From NCBI GenBank assembly GCA_024223715.1, contig JAAEOA010000358.1, forward strand, positions 1-64,000: 64,000 nucleotides of DNA. The letters run 5' to 3'. Both the position numbers and the translations under genes were made by a program. This stretch comes from a bacterium (GTDB lineage: Bacteria; Krumholzibacteriota; Krumholzibacteriia; LZORAL124-64-63). Under the pieces are notes generated by a model that saw only the letters and a list, made by a program, of their open reading frames with translations, ran no database searches and was not told the DNA's origin. Of this stretch, positions 6,893-14,444 are shown in pieces; position 1 is the first letter of the stretch; each line of letters starts with the position of its first letter.

Positions 6893-9370
6893 CTAATTGG
6901 ATGTATTATCAATGACCAGCCAAACGGTGGCCAAACCTGCTAAAATAGCCGTTATTTCAGTCATAGTTTCCATTTTTGATTTTCCGGTTTCGGGAGCCTT
7001 GAGAGGGACAATAATTGTCGAGCCTGCAACCACGCGAGAATCGCCCTTGTTCGGAAGGCTCATTCCATTTGGCCAGACAACCCTTGACTTGTCTTCGTCG
7101 GCGGCTTCAAGGTACCCGCCAGCCCTATTTACATAGTAGTCAATGTCCCGGTCATTTTCGAAAACCAGACTGGTGGGAAATCCAACTTCCCCAATGACCT
7201 TCACTGTTTGCATTTTTGCTGGAATTAACAATTTATCATCATTTTGCAGCACCAGGTCATAAGGGCTTCCAGGATTTGAGAGGGCCTTCATCAAATCGAT
7301 GGCAATATTCCCAACTCCATCCTGTTTTCGAATGATCCTCGCACCAATCAAATACGCATCAGGCTTGAGTCCTCCAGCTCGGGCAACAACCGAAGAAATA
7401 CGTTCATCTTGCCGCTCAAGACTGAAAACCCCAGGATAGAAGACTTCTCCACCGAGGGTGACTGTCCTTTGTAATTCCCACCAGGGCAATTTTCGGATGG
7501 AAATACGGTCGTGAGGATTCAACAAAATTGTCTGTTCCAAGTTCAGAAAATCGGGATCCAGAATAACATCTATGACATCTACTGTGTGATTGGGACGTTG
7601 CTCCACATCCGTGCTGGCAACCGAAGTCATTTTTAATCTGTTGATCTGTATCATTGACAAATCAGCACTTTGTTTCAAGCCGCCGGCTTTGAGGATCAAA
7701 TCACGCAACGTCATGCCCACTCGATATTCCACTGATGTTTCTTCGAACACTTCGCCGGAAATCTGAACATGCGGACGATCTTTAAGATTCCAGGAGGAAA
7801 AAACCTGTAATTTATCCATGGCCTGTATTAAAACAGGTGCCTTACTGCCATCCAGCTGTCCTGCCAAAGAAAAGGAACGGGAAGTAAAAGACTGATCATC
7901 TTCAATTCGGTCAATAACCGCTCTTTCGGTCAGAGCATCAGGCCACAGTCCACCAGCAATTGTTACAAGATCACCAACGGACATACCTTCACGATGCTGA
8001 TAAACACCCGGTTGCTTTACCTGGCCAACCACTTCAACCCAGTTTTCAAAACGGTTGTCAATAGCATCGACCTTGATTCGGCTGCCATCAGAAAGAAAAA
8101 GTTTCACTCCGTCAACCGGTTGCATTTTATCAGCATCAAAAGGAACATCAATTAGGAGCAAATCAGGTTGGCCGGATCGACGTTTTGAAACTGGGACAAC
8201 TTTTTGAATATGAATTGTTCCTGGAGCAGCAAAAGCTGTGAACCCACCAGAAAAACCAAACAGATCGGCCAGCCCCTCGTTTCCTTTCATTTCAAAACGA
8301 ATGGGTCGGTTGACTTCGCCTTCCACAAAGACCGTAGCACCCCTTTGGGGAACCAAAATGGTATCTCCGTCGTGCAACTGTCTGTCGCCATCACGCACCC
8401 CATGGAGCAGATAGTCATATAAATCAAGGGACGCCACTTCTTTACCCTGCCTGATGAGCTGGACATTGCGCAGAGTACCCGTTTCAGAAGGTCCCCCAGC
8501 TGCGTAAAGAGCACCCAGAATTGAAGAAAGAGAACTCAATTCGTAACTGCCGGGGCGAGTGATTTCTCCAATCACATACACACGAATGCCCCTGAGCGAT
8601 CCCAGAGATACATCTACAAAAGTATCGCCTTGGTCCTCATTGTTATCGGGCCCATCTGTATCGATACTGGAATGGGCCTGGCCCAGTTTCTGAAGAATTA
8701 TGGTGGTAACCTGTTGCAGAGTTTGGCCGGCACAATGAATTTTCCCGCCCTGGGGTAAAATTACTGAACCATCCCGATCCACCAGCCTGGACAAACGAAA
8801 TTCTACGGCACCCCAGACATCGACAACAAGCTCATCACCCACACCCAATTGATAATCCTCAGATACCGGTCCAAAGGTCGGCGGGGTGAATAAGCCTTCA
8901 TCAAGGGAGAAAAAATCTTGGCCAAATAGAGGAACATAATCAGAAACACCCAAAGGGGAATCAGCCATTTCGTTAGCCATGTTGTCAGCTGAGATAAGTT
9001 CATCCTGAAACGGTAAAACGAGGCCGGGAATGTTTCGCTGTTCAAAAATATCTTCACTGTTCAAACCGTTGAGTGATGGATTGGAATTGCCAGGCTTGCT
9101 ATCGTCAATTCCATTCAGATTTTGACGGCCTGGTTCCTGCCGGTTTCCCTCTATTTCCTGGGGATTATTTGAGGCCGAACCATTTTGTCGCTGTTCATAC
9201 AACCGCAAAACTTCCTGCCGGCTCAAGCCAGTTTTGCGCATTGCTTCATTGATCATTTCAGGGGATGGTTCCGCCAAAGCATTTCCAACAAAAACCACAC
9301 CCAACAAGCACAGCAAACCCCAGACAATAGAGAACTGGGTCAGGTTTTTTTGAATGACATCAAATTTCAT
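6893..9370 (-). CDS. SLBB-domain polysaccharide export protein (Wza-like, six SLBB repeats)
   Basis: 825 residues from the ATG at 9370, chosen because the longer frame starts with implausible sequence and this start gives a normal signal peptide (FSIVWGLLCLLGVVFVGNALA). A Poly_export domain follows near 150-215 (DYQLGVGDELVVDVWGAVEF). About six SLBB repeats come next, each starting with a V-x-GEV/GEI-x-x-PG-type strand and ending in AGGL or AGGP. The far C-terminus has one hydrophobic helix (ILAGLATVWLVI). Wza-type proteins form the outer-membrane or periplasm-spanning channel for capsule or exopolysaccharide. Wza has far fewer SLBB repeats, so this is one of the long forms and may span more of the periplasm. 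An inverted repeat and possible promoter lie just upstream. Confidence 0.9.
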   Translation of the reverse strand: MKFDVIQKNLTQFSIVWGLLCLLGVVFVGNALAEPSPEMINEAMRKTGLSRQEVLRLYEQRQNGSASNNPQEIEGNRQEPGRQNLNGIDDSKPGNSNPSLNGLNSEDIFEQRNIPGLVLPFQDELISADNMANEMADSPLGVSDYVPLFGQDFFSLDEGLFTPPTFGPVSEDYQLGVGDELVVDVWGAVEFRLSRLVDRDGSVILPQGGKIHCAGQTLQQVTTIILQKLGQAHSSIDTDGPDNNEDQGDTFVDVSLGSLRGIRVYVIGEITRPGSYELSSLSSILGALYAAGGPSETGTLRNVQLIRQGKEVASLDLYDYLLHGVRDGDRQLHDGDTILVPQRGATVFVEGEVNRPIRFEMKGNEGLADLFGFSGGFTAFAAPGTIHIQKVVPVSKRRSGQPDLLLIDVPFDADKMQPVDGVKLFLSDGSRIKVDAIDNRFENWVEVVGQVKQPGVYQHREGMSVGDLVTIAGGLWPDALTERAVIDRIEDDQSFTSRSFSLAGQLDGSKAPVLIQAMDKLQVFSSWNLKDRPHVQISGEVFEETSVEYRVGMTLRDLILKAGGLKQSADLSMIQINRLKMTSVASTDVEQRPNHTVDVIDVILDPDFLNLEQTILLNPHDRISIRKLPWWELQRTVTLGGEVFYPGVFSLERQDERISSVVARAGGLKPDAYLIGARIIRKQDGVGNIAIDLMKALSNPGSPYDLVLQNDDKLLIPAKMQTVKVIGEVGFPTSLVFENDRDIDYYVNRAGGYLEAADEDKSRVVWPNGMSLPNKGDSRVVAGSTIIVPLKAPETGKSKMETMTEITAILAGLATVWLVIDNTSN

Positions 9371-9437
9371 TTTTTTTCCATTTGGCCGTCCATGGCCTGG
9401 ATAAACCATCCTCCGAAAAGGACAGTAATACACTTTC

Positions 9438-9484
9438 TGACCGTTTGCGCCCAATCATGATGCCCCAACTGCCTAAAACGGTCA
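9438..9484. repeat. 9-bp perfect inverted repeat between two polysaccharide genes
   Basis: TGACCGTTT (9438-9446) and AAACGGTCA (9476-9484) are exact reverse complements separated by 29 nt, in the 146-nt gap between the nucleotide-sugar dehydrogenase and the SLBB gene. No T-run follows the arms on -, so it does not look like a terminator. On - the right arm overlaps the candidate -35 box of the SLBB promoter. Confidence 0.7.
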
Positions 9485-9485
9485 A
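9457..9485 (-). promoter_or_regulatory. candidate promoter for the SLBB export gene
   Basis: On - a -35 TTGACC (five of six consensus bases, 9485-9480) is followed after 17 nt by CATCAT (four of six). The -35 box lies within one arm of the 9-bp inverted repeat. The weak -10 keeps confidence low. Confidence 0.35.
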
Positions 9486-9516
9486 GCAAACAGGCACATT
9501 TTCAAGAGCTGCCAAA

Positions 9517-10797
9517 TTAACGCCCAATTCCCAAATAAATCAGTCCTGCATTCCTTACCTTTTCCGGATCCCACAAATTCCGGCCATCAGCAACCGCTTT
9601 TAAACCCTTTGCGGCCATCGAGGAAAAGTCCATTTCCCTATACCGACGATGACCCGTAACCAGAATGATGGCATCCCATCCGTCAGCACTATCCAATTGC
9701 CCGGCCCGGAAGCCAAAATCAGCAATTTCCTGATCAGAAAAATGATGATCATGCAGATAAACTTCGGCTTCTTTTTTTACCAGGGCATCGCGCACAAGAA
9801 ACGCAGGTGAAAACGCCGGCTCTTTCACCTGAGGTCGAAACGCCAGGCCCAGGATCAGGACCCTTTTCCCCTGCAGTCCATTCATTTCTCCAGCCAGTCG
9901 AGTCACCACATGCTCAGATTGCCCATCATTTAATTGGCGGGAATTCCTGGCCAGAGTCAAATCGACACCATGCCGCTGGGCATCCTGAATAATGAACCAC
10001 GGATAAACCGGAGCGCAATGGCCGCCCACCCCGATTCCGGGATACAACAAATGGGCTTCCCCATTTGTATTTGCCGCGGGAATAATGCGTCCCAAATCCA
10101 TGCCTATAGTTTCTGCATAACGGGAAATCTGGTTGACCAAAGCTATATTGACATCTCGATAAAGCATACCCACAAGTTTGGTGAATTCGGCAGCTTCCAA
10201 AGTCCCAACGCCCAAAACTTCGGCTCCCAAAGCTTTGCTGTAAAACTCCTCACCCAGTTGGCAACTCTCAGCATTAAAACCACCCACAACTTTGGGGGTT
10301 TCACTCAAACGTTGCAAAACCATGCGACTTTTGACTCGCTCGGGCGAGAAGCAGACATGGAAATCCTGTCCGCATTTAAGCCCACTTTGTTCCAACAGTG
10401 GAATAAATACATTTCGCACCGTACCGACCGAAACAGTAGTCTCGTAACAGATCAGTAAACCGGGATGCAAGGCTTCTGCCACCTGCTCGGTTACCGATTC
10501 AAGGACAGAAAGGTCTATTTCGTACTGGTCGTCAATAAGAGCGGGCACAATAATGACAACAGCGTCAGCCTGGCAAATTGCTTCTACGGTATCGGTGGTG
10601 GCAACCAGATCACCATTGGCTACACCTTTGGTAATTATTTCGGGTAGACCCGGTTCATCAATAGGACACCGACCTGCGTTGATTTCATTGACCAGATTTT
10701 CATCAATATCACATACGGCTACAGTCAAATCCCGTGAGGCCATAAAAGCAGCCAGAGGCAAGCCCATTTTTCCGGCCCCCACAACAGCAATTCTCAT
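9517..10797 (-). CDS. nucleotide-sugar dehydrogenase (UDP-GlcA / UDP-ManNAcA dehydrogenase family)
   Basis: 426 residues from the ATG at 10797, which has GGGGAG 5 nt upstream. The N-terminal NAD-binding Rossmann motif is AVVGAGKMGLP. The substrate domain has Lys207 (EFTKLVGMLYRD), and the catalytic Cys261 sits in GVGGHCAPVYP. The C-terminal UDP-binding domain starts near 310 (KRVLILGLAFRPQVKE). The family oxidises the C6 hydroxyl of a UDP-sugar to a uronic acid in two steps. The residue after the catalytic loop is Tyr (PVYP) where PVDP or PIDP is usual. It follows ribF by 35 nt on the same strand, so the translation operon may read into it. The exact substrate cannot be set from sequence. Confidence 0.92.
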   Translation of the reverse strand: MRIAVVGAGKMGLPLAAFMASRDLTVAVCDIDENLVNEINAGRCPIDEPGLPEIITKGVANGDLVATTDTVEAICQADAVVIIVPALIDDQYEIDLSVLESVTEQVAEALHPGLLICYETTVSVGTVRNVFIPLLEQSGLKCGQDFHVCFSPERVKSRMVLQRLSETPKVVGGFNAESCQLGEEFYSKALGAEVLGVGTLEAAEFTKLVGMLYRDVNIALVNQISRYAETIGMDLGRIIPAANTNGEAHLLYPGIGVGGHCAPVYPWFIIQDAQRHGVDLTLARNSRQLNDGQSEHVVTRLAGEMNGLQGKRVLILGLAFRPQVKEPAFSPAFLVRDALVKKEAEVYLHDHHFSDQEIADFGFRAGQLDSADGWDAIILVTGHRRYREMDFSSMAAKGLKAVADGRNLWDPEKVRNAGLIYLGIGR

Positions 10798-10832
10798 TAA
10801 ATCTCCCCGGACCATCTGTGGTCTCATGTAGG

Positions 10833-11918
10833 TTAAATTGGCAGGCCCAACACTTTGCGGGCCTGAATGGAATCTTTTTTCAACTGGCTGACCAATAGTT
10901 CAGCACTTTCAAAACGTTTTTCAGCTCGCAACTTGCAAATCCAGTCGACTTTAATGTTGCGGCCCCGCAAATCGCCCTCAAAACCAAAAATATTTGCTTC
11001 AATTCGTGGCTCGGGCAATCCGTCACCATGAAAAGTAGGCACCTTGCCAAAATTCAACATGCCTGCAAAGACAACCCACTGACCCGCCCCGCTGCCCACA
11101 AGTTCCCCTTGGGCATCCACTTCAGGAAGGCTTTCAAGCACTCTGGCCAAAGCTCCGTTGCAACGGTCATTGACCACGTCACCCGGAACCTGAACTCTCA
11201 CGGCATAAACTCCGGGGTCTGGTAAAATTTTCCACTGGTCCAAAGGTTGCACATTGGCAGTGGGAAAACCAATTTCCCGTCCCCTCTGGTCCCCAGGACA
11301 AACCTCGCCCCACAAAGAAAAAGGACGCCCCAACAAAGTCGTGACTCGTTCCATTTTTCCTTCTAATACAGCTTGCCTGATAAGTGAGCTGCTGACAATA
11401 TGTTTTCCTTCACGAACCGGACTCAGGGCCTGAAAACCAAACCCCAGTTTCTCTCCCAAAGGAGCCAGGGTTTCAGCCGTTCCCTGACGGCCAGCACCAA
11501 GGTGAGCATCGTACCCCACAACCAATTGTTTCATCCCCAGATATTTGACCAGGAATTTATCAACAAAGGTTTCATAATCCAGGCGGGCAATGGCAGGACA
11601 AAAATCGGCTGCCACAATTACATCGCATCCCATATCTTCCAGGAGGCTGAGTTTTTCACGCCAGGAGGTCAGTAAAAAAGGCCCACTGGCTGGATCCAGT
11701 AACTCTCTGGGGTGCTGCCGAAAAGTAAAAACCACACTGTCGGCCAGGTCATGTTCCGATTTTTTGGCCCGAACGGTGTTCAGAAGTTTTCGGTGCCCCC
11801 GGTGCAGCCCGTCGAAAGAGCCCAGGGTAAGGGAACAGGAATCCAAAACCGATCGTCGTCCAAGACGGCCTTCAATAATTTCTTCGATGTACTTTTCTGA
11901 AAGTCTGATCAGACGCAT
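10833..11918 (-). CDS. ribF: bifunctional riboflavin kinase / FAD synthetase
   Basis: 361 residues. The N-terminal FAD synthetase (nucleotidyltransferase) domain shows GSFDGLHRGH at 33-42 and the SSSLIR motif near 180. The C-terminal riboflavin kinase domain shows GFPTANVQ (the PTAN substrate motif) and an ANIFGFEGDLRGR segment. It makes FMN and then FAD from riboflavin in the cytoplasm. Its ATG overlaps the truB stop by one base (TGATG), as often seen in truB-ribF pairs. The length is slightly above the usual 310-330 because of a longer loop around PGDVVNDRCNGALARVLESL. Confidence 0.96.
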   Translation of the reverse strand: MRLIRLSEKYIEEIIEGRLGRRSVLDSCSLTLGSFDGLHRGHRKLLNTVRAKKSEHDLADSVVFTFRQHPRELLDPASGPFLLTSWREKLSLLEDMGCDVIVAADFCPAIARLDYETFVDKFLVKYLGMKQLVVGYDAHLGAGRQGTAETLAPLGEKLGFGFQALSPVREGKHIVSSSLIRQAVLEGKMERVTTLLGRPFSLWGEVCPGDQRGREIGFPTANVQPLDQWKILPDPGVYAVRVQVPGDVVNDRCNGALARVLESLPEVDAQGELVGSGAGQWVVFAGMLNFGKVPTFHGDGLPEPRIEANIFGFEGDLRGRNIKVDWICKLRAEKRFESAELLVSQLKKDSIQARKVLGLPI

Positions 11919-12934
11919 CAGTCAGTTGCCTCCTGTTCCGCAGGAATAACCGCCGCAATTCTGGGTATCGATGTACTGGGGTCAAAATTGCCCACAGCCA
12001 CCAGTTCGTAATCATGGGTAACCATTCGGAAAATCTCTCCGGCTGACCCCACAGCAGTGCTCTGCCCCTGCAAGCGGTTCAACCACTCACGCTTTGGTTG
12101 GCCACCCTGTCGAAGTGACGCGGCTTCATCTTCAGTTACTTCAATGAACGGTGCGTGGGATAATGCCTCATTAAGGGAAATCATTGAAGAGGCAATTTCC
12201 CTGCCTCTCATTTCCATAATTCCTTCAAGAGATTTTTCCAGACTGAATGGACCAATAGTCAGCCTTCTGAGCCCCACCAGATGCCCTTCAGTCCCGGAAG
12301 CCTGAGCTAGGTCACGAGCCAGAGACCGTACATAAGTTCCGCTGGAACACTCCACCAGCAAATCCATTTCCGCTTGTTCCCAACGGGTCTGCAGAACTTC
12401 CAATCGGGAAATATTCACCGGCCGGGCTTTCAACTCAGGAAGAGGTTTTCCTTCCCGGACCAATTTATATAGAGGTTGGCCCTGAAATTTCAGGGCACTG
12501 ACCGCAGGGGGAACCTGCAGAATATTACCCCGGAAAAGCGGAAGTTGATTGTGAATAGTCAGGGGAGATTCAGGTATGGCAGCCCGGACAGTTTCCGTAC
12601 CATCTGAATCAAGAGAATCGGTCGCTACCCCAAAACGAATTGTGGCACGATAAGATTTGTTTAATCCCATTAAAAATGGAGAAAGACGAGACCCTTTTCC
12701 CACCAGGATCAATAACAACCCCGTAGCCAAAGGATCCAAAGTTCCAGCGTGTCCCACTTTATATCGGGGAGGACGAGGGCCGCCCTTCTTCTTTTTTCCG
12801 GACCGTCGGGGATCCCACTGGGGAAATTCCTGAAGGAGTTTTTTCCGGGCCCGAGCCACAACTGTGTGCGAAGTCACACCCGTGGGCTTATCCACCAGAA
12901 GCAACCCGGAAGAGAAAAAGCAGTCCTCAGTCAT
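11918..12934 (-). CDS. truB: tRNA pseudouridine-55 synthase
   Basis: 338 residues. The catalytic Asp is in KVGHAGTLDPLATG, followed by SYRATIRFG, SALKFQGQPLYKL and the CSSGTYVRSLARDL motif, all typical of TruB, which makes pseudouridine 55 in the T-loop of tRNAs. A Lys/Arg/Gly-rich insert (RRSGKKKKGGPRPPR) sits just before the catalytic motif. The C-terminal part (about 250-338) takes the place of the PUA domain. The ATG overlaps the stop of the rbfA-nrnA fusion by 4 nt (ATGA), and the stop overlaps the ribF start, so the three genes are translationally coupled. Confidence 0.96.
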   Translation of the reverse strand: MTEDCFFSSGLLLVDKPTGVTSHTVVARARKKLLQEFPQWDPRRSGKKKKGGPRPPRYKVGHAGTLDPLATGLLLILVGKGSRLSPFLMGLNKSYRATIRFGVATDSLDSDGTETVRAAIPESPLTIHNQLPLFRGNILQVPPAVSALKFQGQPLYKLVREGKPLPELKARPVNISRLEVLQTRWEQAEMDLLVECSSGTYVRSLARDLAQASGTEGHLVGLRRLTIGPFSLEKSLEGIMEMRGREIASSMISLNEALSHAPFIEVTEDEAASLRQGGQPKREWLNRLQGQSTAVGSAGEIFRMVTHDYELVAVGNFDPSTSIPRIAAVIPAEQEATD

Positions 12935-14349
12935 CGACGGGGTTTCCGTCCGATCAGTGCTCCCAATTCATCGGCAAGGTTAGCCGCTACGTCATCACCC
13001 TGGCCACTAATAGTACAGCCGGAGGCCTGCTTGTGGCCACCTCCACCATACCGGGCAGCCAGACTTTGAACGTCGCCTTCTCCACGAACCCGCAACGAAA
13101 CCCGCCAGGTGCCAGCTTCCTTTTCTTTCATGAAAGCAATGTACTTCACACCATCAACAGCTGTGGCAATGTTCACAAAGCCTTCGGTATCGACCATGTT
13201 ACCACCCGTTTCTTCGAGCATTGCCAAAGTGGCCCGCAATATCAGAATTCTGCCATTGTTGTGATACTCAAACGTGGCCAGAACCTTCTGCATTAAAGCG
13301 ACACCTTCGGGCCTATGCCGGTGCATGGTTTTTCGTGAGACCCAAGCGGTGTCAACACCCATGACGGAAAGCCGGCGGGCAAGCTCAAAAGTCAACGGCA
13401 TGGTATTGGAAAAGCGGAAGCTGCCGGTATCACTAATCAGACCTGCATAAATGTTGGTAGCCATATCAAGGGTCATTTCAAAATCATGATCGCCAAATTC
13501 ATCATCGCCTTCTGATAAAGTCTCGATGACTCGATGAATCAAAGTGCAGGTTGAGCAGGACCGGGCTTCTATCCAGCCCGCTTCCGGGGCTTTGCGCCCG
13601 CTTACCAGATGATGGTCAATGCACCACCGCGTTTCGAACCGATCCAGAGTTTTTTCCAATGGACCGCAACGGCTGATGTCGTGACAGTCGACCAGAATTA
13701 AAGTTTCGGGTTGTTCTTCGAGGAACAGTTCTTCAGCTTCATCGTCAGTTACCACGGCGTCAAATCCCGGCATATCGCTGAAGCCAACCGGCGGATCCAC
13801 ATAGCTGACCACACGCACATCACGGCCCATGTTTTCCAGACATTCACAAAGAGCCAAAGCACTGCCCATGGCATCAGGGTCCGGGTTATGATGAGGTACG
13901 ATCCAAATACTTTTTGCCTCGCGAATTCCTTTGATCAACTCAAAGGGAGGAACAACATCTTCAAGTTCCAGTTCGCGTTTCTTTTCTTCTTCAGATTTGA
14001 ATTCACCCTGGTTAGCCAATTCATCCAGAACATTGTCCAAATCCAAACCCTTGGCAACGGTATCATCGTAAACAAAACGAAGATCAGGAGCACATCTCAG
14101 GCCCAGAGTCCGAGTCAGTTTGCTCATCATATAACCACGAGCTTTTTTCAGGCCGGCAAAACTCTCTTTGCGATCGGCATCGTCACCCAGGACCGACCAG
14201 TAAACCTGAGCCACACTGTGGTCCCGATTCACCTGAACCGCATTGATGGTTACAAAACCCACGCGAGGATCTTTCACCGACACCTGTAAAAGTCGACTGA
14301 GAACTTCCAGGATGGATTGATTTAATTTATTGGAGCGATACGGATCCAT
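12931..14349 (-). CDS. RbfA - NrnA (DHH/DHHA1 phosphoesterase) fusion protein
   Basis: About 472 residues. Residues 1-115 match ribosome-binding factor A (RSNKLNQSILEVLSRLL, VKDPRVGFVTI, PDLRFVYDDT), the KH-fold protein that matures the 30S subunit. Residues about 120-145 are a charged linker (KSEEEKKRELELED). The rest is a complete DHH phosphoesterase: HHNPDPDAMGSALAL, LVDCHDIS, CIDHHLV and GLISDTGSF, plus a DHHA1 end with GGGGHKQASGC. It is like NrnA, which degrades nanoRNA and pAp. The two are normally separate neighbouring genes. No stop or frameshift lies between them. I chose the ATG at 14349 because GAGGA lies 5 nt upstream; an ATG at 14379 lies inside a strong hairpin. Confidence 0.9.
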   Translation of the reverse strand: MDPYRSNKLNQSILEVLSRLLQVSVKDPRVGFVTINAVQVNRDHSVAQVYWSVLGDDADRKESFAGLKKARGYMMSKLTRTLGLRCAPDLRFVYDDTVAKGLDLDNVLDELANQGEFKSEEEKKRELELEDVVPPFELIKGIREAKSIWIVPHHNPDPDAMGSALALCECLENMGRDVRVVSYVDPPVGFSDMPGFDAVVTDDEAEELFLEEQPETLILVDCHDISRCGPLEKTLDRFETRWCIDHHLVSGRKAPEAGWIEARSCSTCTLIHRVIETLSEGDDEFGDHDFEMTLDMATNIYAGLISDTGSFRFSNTMPLTFELARRLSVMGVDTAWVSRKTMHRHRPEGVALMQKVLATFEYHNNGRILILRATLAMLEETGGNMVDTEGFVNIATAVDGVKYIAFMKEKEAGTWRVSLRVRGEGDVQSLAARYGGGGHKQASGCTISGQGDDVAANLADELGALIGRKPRR

Positions 14350-14368
14350 TTGATTCCTCATGAGAACT

Positions 14369-14409
14369 CGGCCGGGCATTCCGGGGAAGTTCCCGAAACA
14401 TCCCGGCCG
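14369..14409 (-). other. strong RNA hairpin between infB and the rbfA-nrnA fusion
   Basis: CGGCCGGG (14369-14376) and CCCGGCCG (14402-14409) are exact 8-bp complementary arms. Inside them CGGG and CCCG or GGGAA and TTCCC can pair again, giving a nested structure. No T-run follows on -, so it is not a normal terminator. It lies 20 nt before the chosen start of the fusion gene and could be a processing or translation-control element. Confidence 0.6.
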
Positions 14410-14444
14410 AATGGGTTGACCTGAATTTTACCCACCAAAAGCTA

